Shown here piece by piece: positions 6,713 to 13,164 of a DNA stretch of 13,164 nucleotides; the stretch's first letter is position 1, and each line of letters begins with the position of its first letter. Source of the DNA: an uncultured Synergistaceae bacterium. Lineage in GTDB: Bacteria; Synergistota; Synergistia; Synergistales; Aminobacteriaceae. The stretch spans positions 1 to 13,164 of the forward strand of contig CALMZW010000436.1 of NCBI GenBank assembly GCA_937870605.1, in the 5' to 3' direction. The notes beneath the pieces were generated by a model. It had not been told where the DNA came from and made no database searches. It saw only the letters and a program-made list of their open reading frames with translations. The position numbers were made by a program, and so were the translations under genes.

Positions 6713-6756
6713 ATACGGCAGACAGCTTCAAGAACCTGAAAAGGGGTGGTTTTCCC

Positions 6757-7746
6757 ATGGACCCGAGATGTGCGCCCGCGTATGCGGGATTCGCCACGTT
6801 TCTGCGCGCCCGGACGGGTGCGCCGCAGGATCTGAAAGCCGACGACGTCGGAATATACGGCATGCCCTTCGACACGACGTGCGGCTCCCGGCAGGGGGCC
6901 AGATTCGGGCCGCGGGCGATACGCGAGGAGTCGTTGCATTTCATGTACCAGATGGGCGCGCTGACGACCGACCGGAAGGAAATGGTCAACATCCATACCG
7001 GAAAGACCTTTCGCTTTCCTCCGCGCGACGTCGTGGTCGATACGGGCGATTCGGACGTCTTCCCGGCGGACGTGGCCCGGACCGCTGCGGCGATCGAAGA
7101 GCATGTGTTCGAGATCGCGCGCAGGGGGGCTCTTCCCGTCGGCATGGGAGGGGATCATTATGTGACCTATCCGGCCGTCCGGGGCGTCGAACGCGCCTGT
7201 ACGGAACGATTCGGGCGCGCGAACATGGGCTATGTCCACATCGATGCGCACCTGGATCTGACGGACGACACGGACGCCTGGGGGCGCCACTACCACGGCT
7301 CCATCGCGAGACGCGTGGGAGAGCTGCCGGGCGTGGACCCCAGGCGCATGGTCTGGATCGGAACGGGCGGGAGCTTCCAGACCGTCGAGCGCTGGGAATA
7401 CGTTCGCACGAGCGGCGCGACCGTCTTCAACGTTCGCGATATCGACCGCCTCGGGATCGACGAGGTCGTGACGAAAGCGGGGGAAATTGCCGCGGACGGC
7501 GCCGACGGCGTCTATGTCACCGTCGATATCGACGTCGTGGACCAGGCTTTTGCGCCGGGGACGGGCTCGTTCGTCTTCGGCGGCGTCACGTCTGCGCAGT
7601 TTCTGCACCTCATGGAACAGCTCGCGCGCCTTCCGGTGCTTGCGATAGATCTTGTCGAAGTGGCGCCCGATCTCGACCCGACGGGCGGAACGCAGCGGCT
7701 TGCCGCAATGGGCATCATAACGTTTTTGATGGATCGCATTTTCTAG
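6757..7746 (+). CDS. Agmatinase/arginase (ureohydrolase) family enzyme
   Basis: Ureohydrolases use a pair of Mn ions to hydrolyse guanidino groups, releasing urea. The 329-residue product holds the metal-binding motifs in order: MGGDHYV, HIDAHLDL and VDIDVVDQAFAPGTGS, with RQGARFGPRAIRE near the N-terminus and HYHGS after the second motif. Compared with the usual DAHTDTY and DxDxxDPAxAPGTG, it has L for the second-motif threonine and Q for the P after the last aspartate. The metal ligands are intact, so it should be active. The substrate could be agmatine, guanidinobutyrate, another guanidino compound or a formimino compound; motifs alone do not decide. The ATG at 6757 follows AAGGGGTGG (6741-6749). 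Longer upstream open frame is antisense to the NUP gene and not used. The gene stands alone between two regulatory gaps. Confidence 0.88.
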   Translation: MDPRCAPAYAGFATFLRARTGAPQDLKADDVGIYGMPFDTTCGSRQGARFGPRAIREESLHFMYQMGALTTDRKEMVNIHTGKTFRFPPRDVVVDTGDSDVFPADVARTAAAIEEHVFEIARRGALPVGMGGDHYVTYPAVRGVERACTERFGRANMGYVHIDAHLDLTDDTDAWGRHYHGSIARRVGELPGVDPRRMVWIGTGGSFQTVERWEYVRTSGATVFNVRDIDRLGIDEVVTKAGEIAADGADGVYVTVDIDVVDQAFAPGTGSFVFGGVTSAQFLHLMEQLARLPVLAIDLVEVAPDLDPTGGTQRLAAMGIITFLMDRIF

Positions 7747-7793
7747 AAAAGAGGTAAAATATACGTATAGTGAGAGAAAAAAGCGAAATTATG

Positions 7794-7825
7794 CACGGGG
7801 GAGGGGTATATACCCCTCCCCCGTG
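7794..7825. repeat. Perfect 32-base palindrome upstream of the hydF promoter
   Basis: The arm CACGGGGGAGGGGTAT (7794-7809) is followed at once by its exact reverse complement (7810-7825), giving 16 matching positions per arm with no spacer. It stands 47 bases after the ureohydrolase stop and ends 2 bases before the TTGACA -35 of the hydF promoter. As RNA it would form a very stable hairpin and could stop transcription from the ureohydrolase gene, but no T run follows it on the plus strand. As DNA it could be an operator for a dimeric regulator. Either role is inference. Confidence 0.85.
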
Positions 7826-7827
7826 AC

Positions 7828-7855
7828 TTGACAAAAAATGCACAAGCTTTATGAT
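7828..7855 (+). promoter_or_regulatory. Sigma-70 type promoter for the hydFE-ABC operon
   Basis: A perfect -35 TTGACA (7828-7833), a 16-base spacer and TATGAT (7850-7855; five of six matching TATAAT) predict a start near 7862. The leader then carries a small hairpin, ATGAAG/CTTCAT (7864-7869 with 7874-7879), and AAGGAGA (7894-7900) before the hydF ATG. Confidence 0.75.
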
Positions 7856-7906
7856 GAACGGCAATGAAGTATGCTTCATCAAACTTTCGACGCAAGGAGA
7901 TACGGC

Positions 7907-9145
7907 ATGCTCAACACGCCTCTGGCGGAACAGATCGGCATCGTCCTGTACGGACTCCGGAACAGCGGCAAATCGTCGCTCGTGAACAATATGCTCGAAG
8001 CGGAAATCTCTATCGTCTCGGACCGTCCCGGCACCACGACGGACCCCGTTGTGCGGAGCATCGAAATGGGGCCGCTCGGTCCCGTTTCGGTGACGGATAC
8101 GGCCGGATTCGACGACGACGAGGATGAGCTCGGCGCGCTTCGCGTCAGACGTACGAACCTCCGGCTCGAGACTGCGGACATCGTGCTCTTCGTCACTCCG
8201 GCCGACGCGCCGCCGACGCCGGCCGAAGAGGCCGTCATCGCACGTCTCGCGGAAAAAAAGAAGCCCGCCCTGATCGTGTTCACCTTCGCGGACCGGGGAA
8301 TATGCGACGAAAAGCGGCGTTTCGCTCCCCACTACCGCAAGATACACGTGGACAACCTGTCGCGTCGCGGCATCGCGGATCTCAACGCGGCGCTCCAGTC
8401 TTTTTCCGACCTCGTCGAGCGCGAGATAACGCCGCTCGAAGGGCTGGTCCAGGCGGGGGAGTCGATCCTTCTCGTGACGCCGATCGATAACTCGGCGCCG
8501 AAGGCCCGGATGATCCTTCCCCAGGTGGAAGTCATCAGGGACATCCTCGACAAGGACTGCTTCATGTCCGTCACGAAGGAGTTCCAGCTTGCCGCGTGCT
8601 ACGCCTCGCTGAAGGATCGCCCGTCGCTGGTGATAACGGACAGCCAGGCGTTCTCCGAGGTTTCGGCCGTCATCCCGGAGGATCAGCTTCTGACGTCCTT
8701 TTCGATCCTCTTCGCGCGAAAGAAGGGCGACCTCGCGTACTTCGTCGAAGGGCTCCGGCGTCTGCGGGACGTGCCGGCCGGCGGAAAGATCCTGATCCTC
8801 GAATCGTGCAAGCATCACCGCGTTGACGACGACATCGGCACGGTCAAGATCCCGAACCTCTTCCGCAAAAAGGTGCGTGCCGACGTCTCGTTCGAACTCC
8901 TCCAGGACGTTCCGGAACGCCTTTCGGACTATGCGTTCGTGATCAACTGCGCCGGATGCATGACGACCCATAACAACATGATGCGCCGGATCGCCCTTTT
9001 CCGGGAGGTCGGGCTGGCCGGGACGAACTACGGTCTATTCCTCGCGTGGGCCAAGGGGCTCCTGCCCCGCGCGCTGGAGCCGTTCCCTCTGGAACATGCG
9101 CTCTACAACAGCTTCGCCGGAGGTTCCGATGACGCGCGGCGCTAG
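7907..9145 (+). CDS. hydF: [FeFe]-hydrogenase maturation GTPase HydF
   Basis: HydF is the scaffold on which the 2Fe subcluster of the H-cluster is completed before delivery to the hydrogenase HydA. The 412-residue protein has an N-terminal Era/TrmE-like G domain: G1 GLRNSGKS (16-23), G2 region PGTTTD (41-46), G3 DTAG (64-67). The C-terminal cluster domain has the iron-sulfur ligands C301-x-H303 and C348-AG-C351 (CKHH and NCAGCM), matching the HydF CxH...CxxC pattern. The expected G4 NKxD is instead TFAD (126-129), which may weaken guanine selectivity. The ATG at 7907 is chosen for AAGGAGA at 7894-7900; the upstream ATG at 7871 lies in the leader hairpin. The stop overlaps hydE by 17 bases. 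It heads the transcript. Confidence 0.95.
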   Translation: MLNTPLAEQIGIVLYGLRNSGKSSLVNNMLEAEISIVSDRPGTTTDPVVRSIEMGPLGPVSVTDTAGFDDDEDELGALRVRRTNLRLETADIVLFVTPADAPPTPAEEAVIARLAEKKKPALIVFTFADRGICDEKRRFAPHYRKIHVDNLSRRGIADLNAALQSFSDLVEREITPLEGLVQAGESILLVTPIDNSAPKARMILPQVEVIRDILDKDCFMSVTKEFQLAACYASLKDRPSLVITDSQAFSEVSAVIPEDQLLTSFSILFARKKGDLAYFVEGLRRLRDVPAGGKILILESCKHHRVDDDIGTVKIPNLFRKKVRADVSFELLQDVPERLSDYAFVINCAGCMTTHNNMMRRIALFREVGLAGTNYGLFLAWAKGLLPRALEPFPLEHALYNSFAGGSDDARR

Positions 9146-10166
9146 CTCGATCCGGGAATTGATGGCGCTCCCGACGGCCAATCTCGTCGCGGAAGCGGAC
9201 AGAATCCGGACGGAACGGTACGGCGACGGTGTGTGGATCCGCGGACTGATGGAGTTCACGAACCGCTGCGCCTGCAACTGCCTGTACTGCGGTCTGCGCC
9301 GGGAGAACCGGAAAATCGGCCGCTACAGCCTCGAAGAGAACGTGTTGCTCGACGCCGCGAGGGCTGCGTTCGACCGGGGGATTCGGACCTTTGTCCTGCA
9401 GGGCGGAGAGGATCCGCTCTGGACGACGGACAGGCTCTGTGCGATCGTGCGGGCCATAAAGGAGCAGACTTCGGGCGAGGCGGCCGTGACGCTGAGCTGC
9501 GGCATCAGGTCGCCCGGCGAGTACCGGGCGCTCCGTGACGCGGGAATGGACCGCTATCTGATGCGCTTTGAAACGTCCGACCGCGAACTGCACGAATGTC
9601 TGCGCGACGGGGTGTCGCTCGAACGAAGGCTCCGTGCGTTGCGCGACCTCCGCGAAGCGGGCGTCGAGGTCGGCTCCGGGTTTATGGTCGGGCTTCCCGG
9701 AGAGACGGAGAAGACGCGCCGCGAGAATCTCGAACTCTGCCGGGATCTTGAGCTTGACATGATCGGCATCGGTCCGTTCATCCCGAACCCCGACACGCCG
9801 CTTTTCGCCGCCGCTCCCGGAACGATCGAGGAAACGGTCCGCATGACGGCGATTGTGCGCATCATCCTGCCGGACGCCAATATCCCGGCGACCACCGCAG
9901 CGGGGTCGCTCTTTGCGGAAGGCCGCGAGGCGATGCTCGCCGCCGGGGCGAACGTCCTCATGCCGAATATCACGCCCCTGAGCGTCCGCATGCTCTACCT
10001 GCTGTATCCCGGGAAGGATACGATCCGGCAGGACGGAGTCCAGGAACTCGACGAGATCGCCGGACATCTGCGCGCGCTCGGCCGGACGATGCGGCTGGAT
10101 CGCGGGGATTCCCGCTCTTCGGCGCGTCGCCGCGGGGTCGCGGAAACAGCCGCCGCGAGGATGTGA
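9129..10166 (+). CDS. hydE: [FeFe]-hydrogenase maturation radical SAM enzyme HydE
   Basis: HydE is a radical S-adenosylmethionine enzyme that processes the iron-cyanide-carbonyl synthon from HydG on the way to the azadithiolate-bridged diiron unit. The 345-residue product has the CxxxCxxC cluster motif C47-ACN-C51-LY-C54 followed by GLRRENRKIGRY, and the family blocks VLQGGEDPLW, FMVGLPGETE, GIGPFIPNPDTPL, PATTAAGSL, GANVLMPNITP and LYPGKD. These separate it from biotin synthase and from PylB/HmdB-type relatives. The extra C-terminal iron-sulfur site found in some HydE proteins is not visible. The start ATG 9129 follows GGAGG (9119-9123) within the hydF end. The stop is only 7 bases from the ABC permease start, so the transporter is on the same transcript. 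HydG is not in the window. Confidence 0.95.
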   Translation: MTRGASSIRELMALPTANLVAEADRIRTERYGDGVWIRGLMEFTNRCACNCLYCGLRRENRKIGRYSLEENVLLDAARAAFDRGIRTFVLQGGEDPLWTTDRLCAIVRAIKEQTSGEAAVTLSCGIRSPGEYRALRDAGMDRYLMRFETSDRELHECLRDGVSLERRLRALRDLREAGVEVGSGFMVGLPGETEKTRRENLELCRDLELDMIGIGPFIPNPDTPLFAAAPGTIEETVRMTAIVRIILPDANIPATTAAGSLFAEGREAMLAAGANVLMPNITPLSVRMLYLLYPGKDTIRQDGVQELDEIAGHLRALGRTMRLDRGDSRSSARRRGVAETAAARM

Positions 10167-10173
10167 CGCGATA

Positions 10174-11031
10174 ATGCCCGGAGAAGACTCCGCTTCGATC
10201 CGCAACCTCCGGCCCTGCCGGAAGGAGCACGTCGGGTACGCCTGTGATGGACGATCGTCGGCGCACCCGCTGTTCTCCGGAATGCTCTTTCCCGTGCTCG
10301 CGCTCCTGTTCTGGTGGATCGGCAGCCGGCTCGGGCTCTGGAACGCCTTTTTGCTTCCGTCGCCGGAGGCGGTGATCGGGGCGGCATGGAAGCTCACGCT
10401 GAACGGTCAACTCCCGGCGGGGATTCTCTCGAGCACGCTTCGGATCGTCGCCGGATTCGGCGCATCGTGCGCGCTGGCGCTGCCGCTCGGCGTCTTGCTG
10501 GGGCTTCGTCCGGCGTGGGGACGGCTCTTCTATCCGACGCTCGAATTCCTGAGGCATGTGCCGCCGCTTGCGCTGCTACCGCTGCTGATCCTCTGGTTCG
10601 GCATCGGCGAGGGCTCGAAAATGGTGGTGATCCTCCTGGCCACGTTCTTTCCCGTGTTCCTGAACACGCTCGACGGCGTGCGGCGCTGTGACGCGGGGCT
10701 GATCGAGGTCGGCCGGAGCCTGAACCTTACGGGAACGCAGCGCTTCCGCCGGATCATCTTCCCCTCCGCGCTTCCGTCGATCCTGACCGGGCTGCGCCTC
10801 GGCTTGGGATACAGCTGGCGTGCGCTGATCGGCGCCGAACTCATCGCAGCGTCGTCGGGACTGGGGTACATGATCCACGACGCGGAATCCCTCTCGCGCT
10901 CCGATGTCATCGTCGTCGGCATCCTTGCGCTCGGCCTGATCGGCGGCATGTCGGACCATCTGTTCTTCCGGCTCGCGCGAGCGGCCGCGCCGTGGAAGGG
11001 GGCGTCAGTCCGCCGTGACGGTTGGGATTAG
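10174..11031 (+). CDS. ABC importer permease, SsuC/TauC-like
   Basis: The 285-residue inner-membrane protein is a binding-protein-dependent permease with about six hydrophobic segments. The cytoplasmic coupling (EAA-like) loop reads EVGRSLNLTGTQRFRRIIFPSALPSI, of which EVGRSLNL and FPSALPSI are the key ends; this is typical of nitrate/sulfonate/taurine-type permeases, as are LLPSPEAV near the N-terminus and FLRHVPPLALLPLLILWFG. The first 36 residues are polar and charged with no homology that I recognise; the next in-frame ATG, at 10282, would give a more usual 249 residues but has no clear ribosome binding site and would leave a 115-base gap. I keep the ATG at 10174, with a poorly spaced GAGG upstream. 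It overlaps the ATPase gene by 17 bases. The substrate is unknown. Confidence 0.88.
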   Translation: MPGEDSASIRNLRPCRKEHVGYACDGRSSAHPLFSGMLFPVLALLFWWIGSRLGLWNAFLLPSPEAVIGAAWKLTLNGQLPAGILSSTLRIVAGFGASCALALPLGVLLGLRPAWGRLFYPTLEFLRHVPPLALLPLLILWFGIGEGSKMVVILLATFFPVFLNTLDGVRRCDAGLIEVGRSLNLTGTQRFRRIIFPSALPSILTGLRLGLGYSWRALIGAELIAASSGLGYMIHDAESLSRSDVIVVGILALGLIGGMSDHLFFRLARAAAPWKGASVRRDGWD

Positions 11032-11818
11032 GTTGCGCGGCGTCGGCAGGACATACGCGCTGCCGAACGGCTCCATTCGCGCCGTAGACGGGCTCTCGCT
11101 GACCGTCGATCCCGGAGCGTTCGTGACGGTCGTCGGCAGGAGCGGTTGCGGCAAAACGACGCTCCTGCGTCTCGTATCGGGGCTCGAAGAACCCACCGAA
11201 GGCGCGGTCGAATTCCTCCGCGACGGCCGCCGCGTCGAACGAGGCGACGCCGGAGTGGGCATCGTCTTCCAGGAGCCTCGCCTCATGCCGTGGTTGACGG
11301 TCGCACAGAATGTCCGTTTCGCGCTCGAAGGCCGAAGCGACCGCGAACAGATCGAACGCAAAACATCGGAGACGCTGCGAATGCTCGGACTCGAACGCTT
11401 CCGCGACGCATATCCGCAGCACCTGTCCGGAGGAATGGCCCAGCGCGTCGCGCTCGGACGAACGCTGGTGTTCGATCCGGAAATCGTCCTCATGGACGAG
11501 CCCTTCGGGGCTCTGGACTACTTCACGCGCCGGAAGCTCCGGCGCGATATCCGGGCCCTTCACGCGCAGACCGGCAAGACGTTCGTTCTCGTGACCCACG
11601 ACGTCGACGAGGCGCTCACGCTCGGACGAACGGTCATCGTCCTTGAAGCGGGCAGGATCGCCGACATCGTCCCGGTCCCCTTCGAAACGGCCGTCGAATC
11701 GGACGACCCCGTCTTCATTCCGCTTCGACGGAGAATTCTTCGCGCAATCACCGGGGAGGATTCGTTCGCCCCGGATATATCCCACTATCAGGAGGCTGGT
11801 GTCAATGCATCGCACTAA
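11015..11818 (+). CDS. ABC importer ATPase, SsuB/TauB-like
   Basis: The 267-residue cytoplasmic ATPase powers the importer. Walker A is GRSGCGKTT (41-49), the Q loop is VFQEPRLMPW, the signature is LSGGMAQR, Walker B is IVLMDEPFGALD and the switch histidine is in THDVDEAL. VFQEPRLMPWLTVAQNV is characteristic of the nitrate/sulfonate/taurine importer class. The start is GTG 11015, inside the permease end; AAGGGGG (10996-11002) is 12 bases upstream, rather far, so coupling to permease translation is likely. The protein ends with a short tail of its own. The stop overlaps the binding-protein start by 14 bases. Confidence 0.94.
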   Translation: MTVGIRLRGVGRTYALPNGSIRAVDGLSLTVDPGAFVTVVGRSGCGKTTLLRLVSGLEEPTEGAVEFLRDGRRVERGDAGVGIVFQEPRLMPWLTVAQNVRFALEGRSDREQIERKTSETLRMLGLERFRDAYPQHLSGGMAQRVALGRTLVFDPEIVLMDEPFGALDYFTRRKLRRDIRALHAQTGKTFVLVTHDVDEALTLGRTVIVLEAGRIADIVPVPFETAVESDDPVFIPLRRRILRAITGEDSFAPDISHYQEAGVNASH

Positions 11819-12746
11819 GGGGTTCATCGCCGCGCTGCTGCTTGCGTGCGCGTTTGCGGGAGCCGCCCATGCGGCAGGAGTGAAGGAGATAGGCGTCACC
11901 TACGTCAAATCGCCTCTCAACGTCCCGGCGATCGTCGAAATGAAGCTCGGACTCTTCGAAAAAGAATTCGGCCCCGACGGAATCACCGTCACGCATCCGG
12001 ACCTCAACGCCGGACCGAAGCAGACGCAGGCCATCGCCGCAGGATCGGTGCAGTTCGCCAACTGCCTTGGCAATACGTCGGCCCTGCTCGCGGCCGCCGG
12101 AGGCGTCGACCTCAAGATCATCGGCATCTTCAGCCGGGCTCCGGAAGCGTTCACGATCCTGGCGAAGAACCCCGCGATTTCGTCGGTGAAAGACCTGAAG
12201 GGCAAAAAGATTGTCGGCCCGAAGGGAACGCTGCTGCATCAGCTCCTGATCGCGGCGCTGGCCCGCGACGGGCTCAAGCCGACGGACGTCGAGTTCCTTT
12301 CCATGGGGCTCATGGAAGGCGTTGCGGCAATGCTTTCGGGTTCCGCCGACGCCGCGCTCGCGGCTGGTCCTGCCGTATCGAAGGCGCAGGAACAGGGCGC
12401 GAAGATCCTGTCCACGGGCAAGGGGCTTCTTGACGCAAGCACGGTCATCGCGGTCGGCGGCCCCTTCCTGAAAGAGCACCCCGACCTGGTCGCACGCTTC
12501 ATGAAAGTCCATAAAAGCGCGCTCGCGTTCATGAAGGAGAACGAAAAGGAAGCGCTCCGGATCACCGCCGAAGAAACGGGCCTGACCCCGGAAGGGGCGG
12601 CGAAGATGTATCCTCTCTATGACTTCGACGTGACCATTCGCCCGTCCGACATCGAAGACCTCAGGAAGACACAGGAATTCCTGATCGAAAACGGAATGAT
12701 GGAACGCAGGGTGGACATCGAATCGCTTGTCGTGCGGGTGGAGTAG
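11805..12746 (+). CDS. ABC importer substrate-binding protein, SsuA/NMT1-like
   Basis: The 313-residue secreted protein delivers the substrate to the permease. It has an N-terminal Sec signal (HRTK, hydrophobic run), with two possible cuts: AHA/AG after residue 23, or a lipobox LLAC with lipidation at C15. The mature part is a type II periplasmic-binding fold: VTYVKSPLNVPAIVEMKLGLFEKEFG (ends VTYVKSPL and GLFEKEFG), then QTQAIAAGSVQFA, VKDLKGKKIVGPKGTLLHQL and MEGVAAMLSGSADAALAAGP. This layout is shared by proteins binding alkanesulfonates, taurine, thiamine precursors or nitrate, and the ligand cannot be read from sequence. ATG 11805 follows GGAGG (11791-11795). The longer upstream frame is a shadow of the ATPase gene. 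Confidence 0.92.
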   Translation: MHRTKGFIAALLLACAFAGAAHAAGVKEIGVTYVKSPLNVPAIVEMKLGLFEKEFGPDGITVTHPDLNAGPKQTQAIAAGSVQFANCLGNTSALLAAAGGVDLKIIGIFSRAPEAFTILAKNPAISSVKDLKGKKIVGPKGTLLHQLLIAALARDGLKPTDVEFLSMGLMEGVAAMLSGSADAALAAGPAVSKAQEQGAKILSTGKGLLDASTVIAVGGPFLKEHPDLVARFMKVHKSALAFMKENEKEALRITAEETGLTPEGAAKMYPLYDFDVTIRPSDIEDLRKTQEFLIENGMMERRVDIESLVVRVE

Positions 12747-12824
12747 CGCCGTTCAAGACAACGCGCTCCGTGTCCGAACCATAGGCGAATGGACTGCTTG
12801 AATCCAGGGAAGGAGCGGAGAGGC

Positions 12825-13164
12825 ATGGAACGCATCAACGCGGATCTGACGACCGGAAGGGACAACCTCGCGCAGCTTCTTGGCGAGGCCCAGACGCAGG
12901 AGAAGGAAGCGCAGGAGCCTGAGCGGCTTTCGGAAGAAGACACCCTCAAGCGCCTCCGGAAAGCGCTGGAGGAGATCGACGACGAGCGAATCGCCATCCT
13001 CGACAGGCACCATGACATGGTCGCAAAATCGCAGAAGGCGAACATGGAATACCTCAAGAAAAAACTCGCCGAAAAACGGGTTTTCGAATCCGAAAAGGTC
13101 GACGATATGCTCATCGAAAAGGCGATCGTCGAACGCATCAACGCGCGAAACCGCGTCGAAGAGG
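12825..13164 (+). CDS. Charged, coiled-coil-like protein of unknown function (3' partial)
   Basis: The frame from ATG 12825 stays open to the window edge (113 full codons). AAGGAG (12810-12815) lies 9 bases upstream. The product starts MERINADLTTGRDNLAQLL and is very rich in Glu, Lys and Arg, with heptad-like stretches around EEDTLKRLRKALEEIDDER (residues about 37-56) and MEYLKKKLAEKRVFESEKV (about 73-92). No signal peptide, membrane segment or enzyme motif is visible. I do not recognise the family. It begins 78 bases after the binding-protein stop. That gap holds no clear terminator, only GTTCAAG ... CTTGAA, a weak long-loop inverted repeat, so co-transcription with the importer is possible. 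Confidence 0.75.
   Translation, partial: MERINADLTTGRDNLAQLLGEAQTQEKEAQEPERLSEEDTLKRLRKALEEIDDERIAILDRHHDMVAKSQKANMEYLKKKLAEKRVFESEKVDDMLIEKAIVERINARNRVEE

Noticed and set aside
4957..6756. Very long plus-strand open frame running into the ureohydrolase gene
   Set aside because: It is antisense to the clear adenosyltransferase and NUP genes; its Arg/Pro-rich composition is a shadow of GC-rich codons. Only the part from ATG 6757 shows family motifs.
7794..7825. G-quadruplex in the palindrome
   Set aside because: Each strand carries only two long G runs; the perfect hairpin or duplex would be favoured over an intramolecular quadruplex.
9129..10166. Biotin synthase, PylB or HmdB as alternatives for HydE
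   Set aside because: The HydE-specific blocks (CGLRRENRKIGRY, LQGGEDP, GPFIPNPDTPL, PNITP) and the adjacent hydF make the HydE call much stronger.
8943..10397. 484-codon minus-strand open frame opposite hydE
   Set aside because: Low-complexity Arg/Pro/Ala-rich antisense translation of the unmistakable hydE gene.
1..13164. CRISPR array, insertion sequence, tRNA gene or prophage genes
   Set aside because: I saw no regularly spaced repeats, transposase motifs, cloverleaf sequences or phage-like products.

Overview
The window is dense, GC-rich bacterial DNA with short gaps and many overlapping start/stop codons. An [FeFe]-hydrogenase maturation pair (hydF, hydE), a hydrogenase-cluster type GHKL ATPase, adenosylcobalamin synthesis and secreted proteins with Sec signals suggest an anaerobic, H2-metabolising, probably double-membraned fermenter. 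Synergistota is my best guess for the phylum, from overall gene style; no marker here proves it.

Layout. (1) 1-832 (+): the end of an unidentified gene, then a 183-residue GHKL ATPase of the kind found beside [FeFe]-hydrogenase genes. (2) 833-1194: no protein gene, but an extended -10 promoter, a probable 6S RNA (SsrS) folding into a long closed stem with an internal bulge, and a strong intrinsic terminator. (3) 1195-3467 (+): a HAD-family hydrolase with an unassigned C-terminal half-domain, overlapping rarA (AAA+ replication/recombination factor). 6S RNA next to rarA is a recurrent bacterial gene order and supports the RNA call. (4) 6552-3461 (-): a four-gene run of periplasmic purine nucleoside permease-family protein (NUP), PduO-type cobalamin adenosyltransferase, GntR/FCD regulator and DUF218/ElyC-like membrane protein, converging on rarA with a 7-base overlap. 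(5) 6553-6756: divergent promoter region. (6) 6757-7746 (+): agmatinase/ureohydrolase family enzyme. (7) 7747-7906: a perfect 32-base palindrome directly in front of a good sigma-70 type promoter. (8) 7907-12746 (+): hydF, hydE, then permease, ATPase and binding protein of an SsuABC/TauABC-like importer, all overlapping or 7 bases apart, so apparently one transcript. (9) 12825-end (+): the start of a charged, coiled-coil-like protein cut by the window edge.

The most interesting point is the tight fusion of the hydrogenase maturases HydF and HydE to a complete SsuABC-like ABC importer behind one promoter flanked by a long palindrome; hydG and the hydrogenase structural genes are not in the window. 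HydF also has a degenerate G4 (guanine-specificity) motif. The other notable item is the 6S RNA - HAD - rarA unit.
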